Part shown: positions 8,013 through 15,588 of the stretch, one piece after another
Numbering within the stretch: position 1 is the first letter of the stretch
Layout: each line of letters starts with the position of its first letter
Assembly: GCA_030531435.1 (NCBI GenBank)
Contig: JAUNNN010000021.1
Location: forward strand, 1 to 37,556
DNA length: 37,556 bases
Direction of reading: 5' to 3'
Origin: Lachnospiraceae bacterium
GTDB lineage: Bacteria; Bacillota; Clostridia; Lachnospirales; Lachnospiraceae
Translations under genes and position numbers: made by a program
The notes under the pieces: generated by a model
Seen by the model: only the letters and a program-made list of their open reading frames with translations
What the model was told of the DNA's origin: nothing
Database searches by the model: none

Positions 8013-9266
8013 TTATACTGCTGATGAATTAAGGTAAGCTTCCTGTTCTGGTGTAAGCTTATCAATCTTCTTTCCAAGGAATGCAAGCTTCATTTCAGCA
8101 ACACTTCTATCAACTTCTTCTGGAACATTAATAATCATTCCATCAACCTTACCCTGGTTTTCAACAAGGTATAATGCTGAAAGAGCCTGAATAGCAAATG
8201 ACATATCCATAATCTCAGCTGGATGTCCATCACCACATGCAAGGTTAACAAGTCTTCCTTCGCCGAGAACATTAATCCAGTTACCGTTTGATAATTTGTA
8301 TCCAATAATGTTCTTACGCATTTCCTTTGACTCAACAGCCATTTCACGAAGGCCTGCCATATATACTTCACAATCGAAATGACCAGCGTTACAAAGGATA
8401 GCACCATCTTTCATTACCATGAAGTCATCTTCATCGATAACTTTTTCACAACCTGTTACTGTTACGAAGAAATCACCAATCTTTGCAGCTTCAATCATAG
8501 GCATTACTTCAAATCCATCCATTACAGCCTCAATAGCTTTTACAGGATCAATTTCTGTAACAATAACCTGTGCGCCAAGGCCTTTAGCTCTCATGGCAAC
8601 ACCCTTACCACACCATCCGTAACCTGCAACTACTACTTTCTTTCCTGCAACAATAAGGTTTGTTGTACGATTAATTCCATCCCATACAGACTGGCCTGTA
8701 CCATATCTGTTATCGAAGAAATGCTTACACATTGCATTATTTACAAGAACCATTGGGAACTTAAGCTCTTTATCTCTATCCATTGCGATAAGTCTTAAAA
8801 TTCCTGTTGTTGTTTCTTCACATCCACCAATTACATTAGGAATGAGCTTCTTAAGATCCTCATCTGTGTGCATCATATGAACAAGATCACCACCATCGTC
8901 GATGATTACGTTAGGACCAGCTGTAAGAACTGCCTTGATATGTCTGTCATACTCTTCTGGTGTACAGTCATACCATGCATGAACTTCAAGTCCAGCATGA
9001 ACAAGAGCTGCAGCAACATCATCCTGTGTTGATAAAGGATTTGATCCTGTTATATACATTTCTGCTCCACCTGCTGCTAAAACCTTACAAAGGTATGCTG
9101 TCTTTGCTTCAAGGTGAACAGAAAGGGCAACTTTCTTTCCTGCAAAAGGTTTTTCTTTTGAGAATCTTTCTTCAAGAGTACGGAGAAGATCACAGTTTCT
9201 CTTTACCCATTCAATTTTTCTCTCACCTGATTCCCAAAGGTTAATATCTCTAATTTCGCTTGCCAT
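8013..9266 (-). CDS. ahcY: Adenosylhomocysteinase, short form
   Basis: The NAD-dependent enzyme splits S-adenosylhomocysteine into homocysteine and adenosine, clearing the product of methyltransferases. The 417-residue chain is close in length to the shorter archaeal/Thermotoga type and ends in LNSSAV, without the C-terminal KxxxYR tail that closes the NAD site in longer enzymes. Visible motifs are SVHLEAKTA (49-57), DDGGDLVH (123-130), the catalytic stretch KHFFDNRYGTGQS with Lys181 and Asp185, the NAD loop GYGWCGKG near 215-222, and GDGHPAEIMD. The start at 9266 has AGGAGG ten bases upstream. It follows prs by 19 bases, so the two are almost certainly co-transcribed, and a strong terminator follows. 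Confidence 0.94.
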   Translation of the reverse strand: MASEIRDINLWESGERKIEWVKRNCDLLRTLEERFSKEKPFAGKKVALSVHLEAKTAYLCKVLAAGGAEMYITGSNPLSTQDDVAAALVHAGLEVHAWYDCTPEEYDRHIKAVLTAGPNVIIDDGGDLVHMMHTDEDLKKLIPNVIGGCEETTTGILRLIAMDRDKELKFPMVLVNNAMCKHFFDNRYGTGQSVWDGINRTTNLIVAGKKVVVAGYGWCGKGVAMRAKGLGAQVIVTEIDPVKAIEAVMDGFEVMPMIEAAKIGDFFVTVTGCEKVIDEDDFMVMKDGAILCNAGHFDCEVYMAGLREMAVESKEMRKNIIGYKLSNGNWINVLGEGRLVNLACGDGHPAEIMDMSFAIQALSALYLVENQGKVDGMIINVPEEVDRSVAEMKLAFLGKKIDKLTPEQEAYLNSSAV

Positions 9267-9285
9267 TAAAATGACCTCCTAATAA

Positions 9286-10470
9286 TTATTTATTCTGTGC
9301 TTCTTTATATGCTTTTACTGCTTCCTGAATTCTATCATTTGGATCTAAAAGATCACTAATTGATGAATCATGGTTAAGTGTATCAATAATGTAAGCAATA
9401 TACTTACTCATATCACAGCTTATATAGTACTCACGGCTTAAAAGCTCTGGTGACTGATAAATAAGGTTTGTTGTAAGAATCTTATCAAATAAACCTTCTT
9501 TATATGCCTCATCAAAAACTCCCATTCCGTTTGTGAAAAGTCCAAATGTTGATGCTATATAAATTCTTCCTGCGTTACGTTTCTTCAGCTGTCTGCATAC
9601 ATCGATTACGCTTTCACCTGATGAAATCATATCATCCATAACTACGACGTCTTTACCTTCAACATCTGAGCCTAAAAACTCATGAGAAAGAATAGGATTA
9701 CGTCCATTTACAATCTGTGTATAGTCTCTTCTCTTATAGAACATACCCATATCAAGGCCAAGAACGTTAGCCATGTAGATTGCTCTTTCCATACCGCCTT
9801 CATCTGGGCTGATTATCATCATATGATCGCTATCTATTGTAAGGTCATCTACATGTCCTAAAAGACCTTTAACAAACTGATATGTTGGTCTTATTGTTTC
9901 AAATCCAGATAATGGAATAGCATTCTGAACTCTGGCATCATGCGCATCAAATGTAATGATATTATCAACGCCCATTCTGACAAGTTCCTGAAGTGCTATT
10001 GCACAGTCAAGAGATTCTCTTGCGCTTCTTTTATGCTGACGGCTCTCATATAGGAAAGGCATTATAACTGTAATTCTTCTTGCCTTACCACCAACAGCGG
10101 CAATTATTCTCTTTAAATCCTGATAATGGTCATCAGGAGACATACGATTTTCTACTCCACAAAGTGAATATGTTAAAGAGTAGTTACTAACATCTACTAA
10201 AAGATAAAGATCGGTACCTCTTACAGATTCATTGATTGTTCCCTTTGCTTCACCAGTTCCGAATCTGGATATTTTAGCATCAAGAATATATGAATCTCTC
10301 TGATATCCCGCAAAAGCTAATGAATTCTGATGTTCATTTTCACGCTCTTCTCTCCATCCAACAAGGTACTTATCAACCTTCTGTCCAAGGCTCATGCATC
10401 CTTCTAGAGGAATCATACGCAATGAACCAACAGGTATACTGTCAAGATTTCTTTTGTCGTGCTTATTCAT
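9286..10470 (-). CDS. prs: Ribose-phosphate pyrophosphokinase, long form
   Basis: The enzyme makes phosphoribosyl pyrophosphate from ribose 5-phosphate and ATP, feeding nucleotide, histidine and tryptophan synthesis. The 394 residues exceed the usual 310-320, with extra sequence at the N-terminus (about 45 residues rich in charged groups) and at the C-terminus. Family motifs are present: MPFLYESRQHKR near 137-148 (usually YARQDRK), TFDAHDARVQ near 163-172, and the PRPP loop VVVMDDMISSGES near 265-277. It is preceded by dnaC with a 23-base gap and an AGAGAGG ribosome binding site, and followed by ahcY after 19 bases. Longer Prs proteins of this kind are, to my knowledge, common in Lachnospiraceae. 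The altered flexible loop may change nucleotide regulation, but this is not shown here. Confidence 0.9.
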   Translation of the reverse strand: MNKHDKRNLDSIPVGSLRMIPLEGCMSLGQKVDKYLVGWREERENEHQNSLAFAGYQRDSYILDAKISRFGTGEAKGTINESVRGTDLYLLVDVSNYSLTYSLCGVENRMSPDDHYQDLKRIIAAVGGKARRITVIMPFLYESRQHKRSARESLDCAIALQELVRMGVDNIITFDAHDARVQNAIPLSGFETIRPTYQFVKGLLGHVDDLTIDSDHMMIISPDEGGMERAIYMANVLGLDMGMFYKRRDYTQIVNGRNPILSHEFLGSDVEGKDVVVMDDMISSGESVIDVCRQLKKRNAGRIYIASTFGLFTNGMGVFDEAYKEGLFDKILTTNLIYQSPELLSREYYISCDMSKYIAYIIDTLNHDSSISDLLDPNDRIQEAVKAYKEAQNK

Positions 10471-10493
10471 GACAAAACTGCCTCTCTTTCTAT

Positions 10494-11453
10494 CTATAAC
10501 CTTTTCATCTTCAGTCTGATATCCTGAATATCAGGCTTTATTGCATCATATTTACCAATAATTCTGGATAAGCTTCTTTCTGAGTATCTTTCTGACATTT
10601 CTGACAAAGAAAGATTCATGGATATGATAGTAGATTTTCTACGAATATCTCTTTCATTTATTACAAGAAATAATTGTGATGCCACAAAAGAGTTCGTATT
10701 TTCAGTTCCAAGGTCATCTATTATCAATAGATCACATGAAAAAATGTCCTCTCGCATTTCCATGATTTCTTCAGGAGAATCATAGGAAAACGTGTACTTT
10801 GAAAGTGTATCAAACATCTGGAATGATGTAAAGTAAATAACCGAATGTCCTGACTCAAGAAGTTCCTTTGCAATACAGTTTGTAAGGAAGGTTTTTCCTA
10901 CCCCTGGACGTCCATATATCAATAAGTTTTTATACTCATTGTCAAAATTACATACAAAATCCTTACACTGACCAACGATTGATTTCATCTGCTCTATTTC
11001 AGAGTCGTTATAGTAGTCATATGTAAGGGTCGAAAAATTCTCTCTTAAAAGCACATCTTCAATGTTAGACTGTGCATATAATGTACGAAGAATAGTTTGC
11101 TTAAGACATGTACACTGTTTACCATCAACGTAACCAGTGTCCTTGCAAGCTTTACATGTATATATTGGATCAAGATAGTCATCTGGAAATCCAAATTCTT
11201 TTAATAATGATTGTTTCTTTTTAGTCTTTTCTTCTATCTGTTCTGATAGAGAATCAAGAGCGGATTTGTCACCTAGAATTCTCTTTTTACCAAGAGAAAT
11301 AGCGAGCTCAGAAATGCTGTCATCTATAGCCTTGTATTCAGGGACTAGATCATACACTTCGCTTATATGTTCATCTAGAAGATGTCTGTTATCTATTCTA
11401 TTCTGTTCATACTTACGCATTATTTCGTTATACTGCGCCTTAGTAAGTGCCAT
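10494..11453 (-). CDS. DnaC/DnaI-type helicase loader ATPase
   Basis: A AAA+ protein of the DnaC/DnaI/IstB family, which loads the replicative helicase. The N-terminal 90 residues are helical and charged. Four cysteines in CKACKDTGYVDGKQCTC (Cys100, 103, 114, 116) form a probable zinc site as in DnaI. Walker A GRPGVGKT is at 181-188 and Walker B LLIIDDLG at 242-249. SERYSERSLSRIIGKYD near the C-terminus carries the arginine-finger and sensor residues. The 319-residue length fits a chromosomal loader, and pairing with a DnaD-domain gene nine bases upstream supports a primosome role over a transposon IstB. It is the second gene of the dnaD-dnaC-prs-ahcY unit. Confidence 0.9.
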   Translation of the reverse strand: MALTKAQYNEIMRKYEQNRIDNRHLLDEHISEVYDLVPEYKAIDDSISELAISLGKKRILGDKSALDSLSEQIEEKTKKKQSLLKEFGFPDDYLDPIYTCKACKDTGYVDGKQCTCLKQTILRTLYAQSNIEDVLLRENFSTLTYDYYNDSEIEQMKSIVGQCKDFVCNFDNEYKNLLIYGRPGVGKTFLTNCIAKELLESGHSVIYFTSFQMFDTLSKYTFSYDSPEEIMEMREDIFSCDLLIIDDLGTENTNSFVASQLFLVINERDIRRKSTIISMNLSLSEMSERYSERSLSRIIGKYDAIKPDIQDIRLKMKRL

Positions 11454-11462
11454 CTTTATACC

Positions 11463-12470
11463 CTATTTCCTAAGTAATTCTCTTTCAAGCTCTTCAAAAT
11501 CGTATTCTCTTTGTGAGAATCCGTTAAATTTATTATTAGCTGATTCTTTCTTTGATGCCTTTGTTCTGGATAATTCTTTAGCAGCTCGCTGTTTTAAAAA
11601 TTCATCATCAAGCTTTTCAACATCTGCAAGATGTTTGACACCCTTTACTTTCCAGTCATTTAAGATTGCATCTGCATATTCAAAACTTACTGAATGAGTC
11701 TTCTCAACTGTTCTTATGCAGGCTTTTTCAATGATGTCCATTGAATATCCGTACTCTCTAATCCAGAGCTTCGCATATTTTATTTCAGCTGGCTGAGGCT
11801 TTCTATTTGTACCCTTAATCCCAAATGCAGCAAATATATCATGTATTTCTTTTGGGCAGTCATATGTGAGCTTCTTAGCATCTTTAACGCATGTTACACC
11901 TGCATCAGCCCAGTCTTCTGCAACTTTTTTCATAAATGAAAAAGACTTTTTCTTAAGGCCTACACTGTACTCAATAAGATATTCGATAACCTCTTCATTA
12001 AGACCAAGTGTATTATTGATGTAATAAAGACTCTGTATATCTTCAGGACTGATTGTATTTCCGATATACTGTTCTGCAACAAATAGAAGCTCTTTGATTT
12101 CTGGTCTCTTTGCAAAATCTGAAATCTGCTCTTTTGTAATTTCTGGCTTCTGCTTAAACACGATAACCTCTTTCTTTGTAAGTGGAAGAATTCTGATTCC
12201 TCTTATATTATCGCTTTCAGATATTTCCAGCTTCATAAGGCCTTGCTTCTGCATATACTTTAAAGCTCTTTCTACATCCTGAACTGTGTAGTTAAAGAAA
12301 TCTGCAATAGAGGAAACTGAAACGCCCTTTCCACTGCTTAGATTTCTCAGAAGATAAAGATATATCTTTATCTGAGCCTCATTGTTCTGAGCCATATATT
12401 CATCTATGTAAATGTTTGACAGTACCGTTGTGTCTAAACAGTAATCTGACAAGAGTGTTAATTCACCCAT
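11463..12470 (-). CDS. DnaD-domain replication initiation protein
   Basis: DnaD/DnaB-type proteins remodel DNA and help load helicase in low-GC Gram-positives. The N-terminal part (about 10-90) is a winged-helix region with KIYLYLLRNLSSG and AIADFF-like helices. Two DnaD/DnaB_2 repeats follow: ISPEDIQSLYYINNTLGL to VAEDWADAGV, and AKLWIREYGYSMDIIEKAC to ILNDWKVKGV, each ending in the W-x-x-x-x-V signature. The C-terminus is basic. I choose ATG 12470 (MGELTLLSDY), because GGTGGGTGAAGG lies just upstream and family members start this way. The longer frame from ATG 12503 has no binding site. A good promoter (12551-12578) and DnaA-box-like sequences lie upstream. Confidence 0.88.
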   Translation of the reverse strand: MGELTLLSDYCLDTTVLSNIYIDEYMAQNNEAQIKIYLYLLRNLSSGKGVSVSSIADFFNYTVQDVERALKYMQKQGLMKLEISESDNIRGIRILPLTKKEVIVFKQKPEITKEQISDFAKRPEIKELLFVAEQYIGNTISPEDIQSLYYINNTLGLNEEVIEYLIEYSVGLKKKSFSFMKKVAEDWADAGVTCVKDAKKLTYDCPKEIHDIFAAFGIKGTNRKPQPAEIKYAKLWIREYGYSMDIIEKACIRTVEKTHSVSFEYADAILNDWKVKGVKHLADVEKLDDEFLKQRAAKELSRTKASKKESANNKFNGFSQREYDFEELERELLRK

Positions 12471-12550
12471 TACCTTCACCCACCATAATGTGTTTAACCT
12501 CATTTGTATAAAGAGGTGGTCGTCTATATTTCAACAAAACGACAAAGTGA

Positions 12551-12578
12551 ATTATAACAAAATTTACACAAATTTCAA
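12551..12578 (-). promoter_or_regulatory. Promoter of the dnaD-dnaC-prs-ahcY operon
   Basis: TTGAAA (12578-12573) and TATAAT (12556-12551) on the minus strand are separated by 16 bases. Transcription would start near 12544, giving a leader of about 74 bases. A weak DnaA-box-like 9-mer (ATTTACACA, 12562-12570) falls in the spacer. It lies just downstream of the murC terminator, as expected for the next transcription unit. Confidence 0.65.
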
Positions 12579-12592
12579 TCTTCCAAAACACC

Positions 12593-12620
12593 CGAAAAGC
12601 CCGTAAATGCTGGCTTTTCG
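12593..12620 (-). terminator. Terminator of the EPS-murC operon
   Basis: CGAAAAGCC (12593-12601) and GGCTTTTCG (12612-12620) are perfect 9-base arms around a ten-base loop. Read on the minus strand it is the classic AAAAGCC...GGCTTTT form, followed by GGGTGTTTT. It lies about 170 bases beyond the murC stop and immediately before the dnaD promoter. Confidence 0.65.
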
Positions 12621-12625
12621 CATAA

Positions 12626-12652
12626 AGTGGATAATGTGGATAATGTGGATTA
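12626..12652 (-). promoter_or_regulatory. Three abutting DnaA-box-like 9-mers upstream of dnaD
   Basis: Read on the minus strand, TAATCCACA (12652-12644), TTATCCACA (12643-12635) and TTATCCACT (12634-12626) follow each other without a gap. The middle one matches the DnaA box consensus exactly and the outer two have one mismatch each. They lie about 50 bases upstream of the dnaD -35 box. DnaA binding would make the operon respond to replication state, or the cluster may titrate DnaA. The sequence is seen; binding is inferred. Confidence 0.6.
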
Positions 12653-12754
12653 ATTACTGCTTATACACTTTCTGTAAACTATCAATTTTCAAAATGCCTT
12701 GATACTGCTGATTTGTTAAATAATATTATGTTTACTTATAATATTTCCACACAG

Positions 12755-12774
12755 TTTAAAAAAATTTTTTTAAA
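12755..12774. repeat. A/T-only palindrome TTT-A7-T7-AAA
   Basis: A perfect 20-base palindrome made only of A and T (TTT, seven A, seven T, AAA) lies two bases from a perfect DnaA box. Such A-tract/T-tract DNA is stiff or bent and easily melted, like unwinding elements at origins. It also lies shortly after murC, so it might be only a neutral spacer. The 324-base gap 12471-12794 holds this, the DnaA-like boxes, the murC terminator and the dnaD promoter, and no gene. Confidence 0.5.
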
Positions 12775-12776
12775 GT

Positions 12777-12785
12777 TGTGGATAA
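12777..12785 (-). promoter_or_regulatory. Isolated perfect DnaA box after murC
   Basis: TGTGGATAA on the plus strand (TTATCCACA on the minus strand) matches the DnaA box consensus in all nine bases. It starts nine bases after the murC stop codon and has the same orientation as the triple box at 12626-12652. Weaker one- or two-mismatch copies lie at 12661-12669 and 12743-12751. Confidence 0.5.
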
Positions 12786-12794
12786 GTGGAAAAC

Positions 12795-14174
12795 CTATTT
12801 CCCAAGCAAGCTATCGCCCACTTTATCTATATCTCCGGCTCCCATAGTTATCAACAAATCGTTAGGCTCACAATTTTGTAAAATAAAATCTATAATTTCA
12901 CCAAAAGATGGGAAATAATGAACATCTATTCCCTTCTTTTCCATTGCATCAGCAAGATCTTTTGAAGAAATACCAATTGTATTTTTTTCTCTTGCAGCAT
13001 ATATATCTGCAAGAATAACTGTATCTGCAAGAGACAATGCATCCTGAAATTCTTCAAAAAACGCCTTAGTTCTTGTATATGTATGAGGCTGGAATGCTAC
13101 ATACAGTTTTTTATGAGGATAATTCTTTGCAGCAGATAATGTAGCTTTTATTTCTGTTGGATGATGTGCATAATCGTCAATAACTGTAACATCACCTACT
13201 TTTCCTTTTAACTGGAATCGTCTGTCTGCTCCGTGGAATCTCTTAAAGCCCTTATTTATTGTTTCATCATCAATGCCTAAGAAATCTGCAACAGCAATTG
13301 CAGATAACGCGTTTGATACATTGTGCTCTCCTGGAACAGAAAGCTCAACGCTTACCTTTTCACCATTTGGTCTTACTACCGTAAATTTTCCACATCCAAG
13401 CTCGTTATAGCTTACGTTTTCAGCCTTATAATCTGCGTCTTCTGATTTACCAAATGATACAACCTTGCATCTAACATCTTTAGCGATTTCTTTATAGTTA
13501 TCTATATCTGCATTAATTACAAGTAAGCCATCTTCAGGTAATAAATTAGCAAATTTTGTAAATGAATTTCTTATATCATTAATATCTTTAAAGAAATCCA
13601 TATGATCTTCTTCAACATTAAGAATAATACTTACTTTTGGGAAGAAGCTTAGGAAACTATTTGTATATTCGCAAGCTTCTGTAACAAAAACTTCCGACTG
13701 GCCTATTCTTAAATTTCCACCAATGGCATCAAGCATTCCACCTACTGTAATAGTTGGATCCTTTTCTGCTTCCATAAGAATTGTTGTAACCATAGAAGTA
13801 GTTGTTGTTTTTCCATGTGTACCTGAAACAGCTATAGGGATTTCGTAGTTTTTCATTATTTGTCCAAGCATATCTGCTCTTGGAATACACTCTATACCCT
13901 TTTCCTTTGCAGCCATAAGTTCAGGATTATCGTTACTTATTGCCGCTGTATATACTACAAGATCAAGATCATCTGTAATGTTCTCAGCCTTTTGTCCGTA
14001 ATAAACCTTTATTCCTTTTTCTTCAAGTCCTGTTGTAATTGGTGAAGGTGCTCTGTCTGATCCTGACACACTAAAGCCTCTGTCAGCAAGAATTTCAGCA
14101 AGACCACTCATGCTGATTCCACCTATTCCCATAAAATGAACTTTGATTTTCTGTGAATAATCCAGTTTAAACAT
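12795..14174 (-). CDS. murC: UDP-N-acetylmuramate--L-alanine ligase
   Basis: MurC adds the first amino acid of the peptidoglycan stem peptide, using ATP, in the cytoplasm. The 459 residues match the family. Visible are the N-terminal Rossmann loop GIGGISMSGLAEIL (16-29), the ATP loop SGTHGKTTTT (117-126), the carbamylated-lysine/metal region, LNVEEDHMDFF, the C-terminal DDYAHHPTEI motif, and PHTYTRTK. ATG 14174 overlaps the end of the upstream flippase gene by eight bases, and GGGGAGG lies in front of it. It is therefore the last gene of the exopolysaccharide operon rather than part of a division/cell wall cluster. A terminator follows about 170 bases downstream, after the DnaA-box-bearing spacer. 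Confidence 0.96.
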   Translation of the reverse strand: MFKLDYSQKIKVHFMGIGGISMSGLAEILADRGFSVSGSDRAPSPITTGLEEKGIKVYYGQKAENITDDLDLVVYTAAISNDNPELMAAKEKGIECIPRADMLGQIMKNYEIPIAVSGTHGKTTTTSMVTTILMEAEKDPTITVGGMLDAIGGNLRIGQSEVFVTEACEYTNSFLSFFPKVSIILNVEEDHMDFFKDINDIRNSFTKFANLLPEDGLLVINADIDNYKEIAKDVRCKVVSFGKSEDADYKAENVSYNELGCGKFTVVRPNGEKVSVELSVPGEHNVSNALSAIAVADFLGIDDETINKGFKRFHGADRRFQLKGKVGDVTVIDDYAHHPTEIKATLSAAKNYPHKKLYVAFQPHTYTRTKAFFEEFQDALSLADTVILADIYAAREKNTIGISSKDLADAMEKKGIDVHYFPSFGEIIDFILQNCEPNDLLITMGAGDIDKVGDSLLGK

Positions 14175-15588
14175 TTTTAACCTCCCCTGCAGCCATTCTT
14201 AATTTTAATAAATCAAGAAAGCTCCTTACTTCTTTTATGTATAATGCGCATATTACTAGTAATAATCCAGCGCAAATAAAGTAGTCATACCTTATTTCAA
14301 ATATCATAATTATTGACTGGGCAATAATTAACAAATATCCTACAAGATTTTTAAAAACCGTAACTTTTAAATCTGTATATTTTTTAACAAAGGCTAATGC
14401 AAGAGCACTCATAATAAAATACGATACTGCTGTTGCAATAGATGCCCCCATAGCTTCATATTGCGGAATTAAAATTAGGTTTAAAATAACATTTACTAAT
14501 GCTCCAATTCCTGTTGCAACTCCCATTGATTTTGAGTCTTTATGTGCAAGACATATTGAACCAAGAAAACCTGTCAATGCACCAAAAATAACTGATATAA
14601 GTAAAGGTGGAACAAGTCTCCATGCAATATAAAATTCTTTTCTAAAAAGAAATAGTGCAACAAGCCTTACAAATAAAATTAATGCAGAGCATCCAACAAC
14701 CATGAATGTGTTATAAGCTGTATACATTCCTGAGAAGAACTCATCAGAATTATCATCCTTATGAGCTTTTGTAGCAGACATCTGCCAGGCCTGAGCAAAA
14801 ATTCTTTGGAACACCATAAGTATTGCCGGTATTTTGTATGCTACCCCATAAATACCATTTACTGCAGCACCACATAGAAATGCTACAAAATATCTGTCAA
14901 CTGCATTATTTATCCAACTGGCTGTTGAGTATGCAATCATAGGCTTTGAATATGTAAGCATCTCTACTTCTAATGATTTATCATATTCTGTCTTTTTAAT
15001 TACTTCTGCTTTTATTCCAATAAAAATCATTATGGCAGAAGCAAGTGAAAACGCTATTATTTGTGAAATAAGATACCCGTTTAAGCCTATTTTTAATACA
15101 AGAAGGAAATACAAATTACTAAGTATTGTAAATAATGTACATGACACACTTCCAATAACAACAATATTTACAAGCTCACTTCCCTGAAAATATAGTATTA
15201 AAAACTCATAAAGTGAGTTTGCAAGAAACAGAACGATAAAAAATAATAAATATTTCTTTATTTCACTGTTTACAAAGAATGTTCCAATTAAACATATAAT
15301 CGCTGTAAACACATCTGCTCTTAAAACATATTTAATTCCTGTATAAAATATACTGCTTCTTTTTTCTTCATGCTCAATTCCAAACCTAAGTGCAGCTTCT
15401 CCAATGTTTATTGTAAAAGCTGGCACAAGAAGAAGTAATGTTACCTGAAGAATATCTGCAATACCATATTCATAAGTAGAGAGGACATTTGTGTAAAATG
15501 GAACAAGCAAAAAGACAAGTATTTTCGATACGAAATTACTTATCGTAAATAATGCTATATTTTTTGATAAATATTTAAGCTTTCCCAT
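14167..15588 (-). CDS. Wzx-like polysaccharide flippase
   Basis: A multi-pass membrane protein of the MVF/MATE-like oligosaccharide exporter superfamily, which moves lipid-linked repeat units across the membrane. The 473 residues hold about 12-14 hydrophobic segments, starting with ALFTISNFVSKILVFLLVPFY, the N-terminal pattern usual in Wzx and RfbX proteins, including the YEYGIAD turn after it. The C-terminal pair of helices ends in a short basic tail. It overlaps the GT4 gene upstream by 14 bases and murC downstream by eight, so expression is coupled in both directions. The flippase call is good; the exact substrate is unknown, but the cluster makes GDP-fucose. Confidence 0.88.
   Translation of the reverse strand: MGKLKYLSKNIALFTISNFVSKILVFLLVPFYTNVLSTYEYGIADILQVTLLLLVPAFTINIGEAALRFGIEHEEKRSSIFYTGIKYVLRADVFTAIICLIGTFFVNSEIKKYLLFFIVLFLANSLYEFLILYFQGSELVNIVVIGSVSCTLFTILSNLYFLLVLKIGLNGYLISQIIAFSLASAIMIFIGIKAEVIKKTEYDKSLEVEMLTYSKPMIAYSTASWINNAVDRYFVAFLCGAAVNGIYGVAYKIPAILMVFQRIFAQAWQMSATKAHKDDNSDEFFSGMYTAYNTFMVVGCSALILFVRLVALFLFRKEFYIAWRLVPPLLISVIFGALTGFLGSICLAHKDSKSMGVATGIGALVNVILNLILIPQYEAMGASIATAVSYFIMSALALAFVKKYTDLKVTVFKNLVGYLLIIAQSIIMIFEIRYDYFICAGLLLVICALYIKEVRSFLDLLKLRMAAGEVKNV

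Noticed and set aside
8379-8798. Open plus-strand frame of 139 codons opposite ahcY
   Set aside because: It lies entirely antisense to a well-supported gene, has composition expected from the reverse complement of that gene, and lacks motifs or a ribosome binding site.
12471-12503. Eleven extra N-terminal codons for the dnaD-type gene
   Set aside because: No ribosome binding site before ATG 12503, and family members begin at the MGELT-like residue.
12626-12652. CRISPR or satellite repeat
   Set aside because: Only three 9-base units with no spacers; they match the DnaA box far better than any array type.
12504-12794. Chromosomal replication origin (oriC)
   Set aside because: DnaA-like boxes and an A/T palindrome are present, but dnaA, dnaN, rpmH and the usual origin neighbours are absent, and the promoter, terminator and gene arrangement explain the gap. 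Kept as a regulatory or titration cluster.
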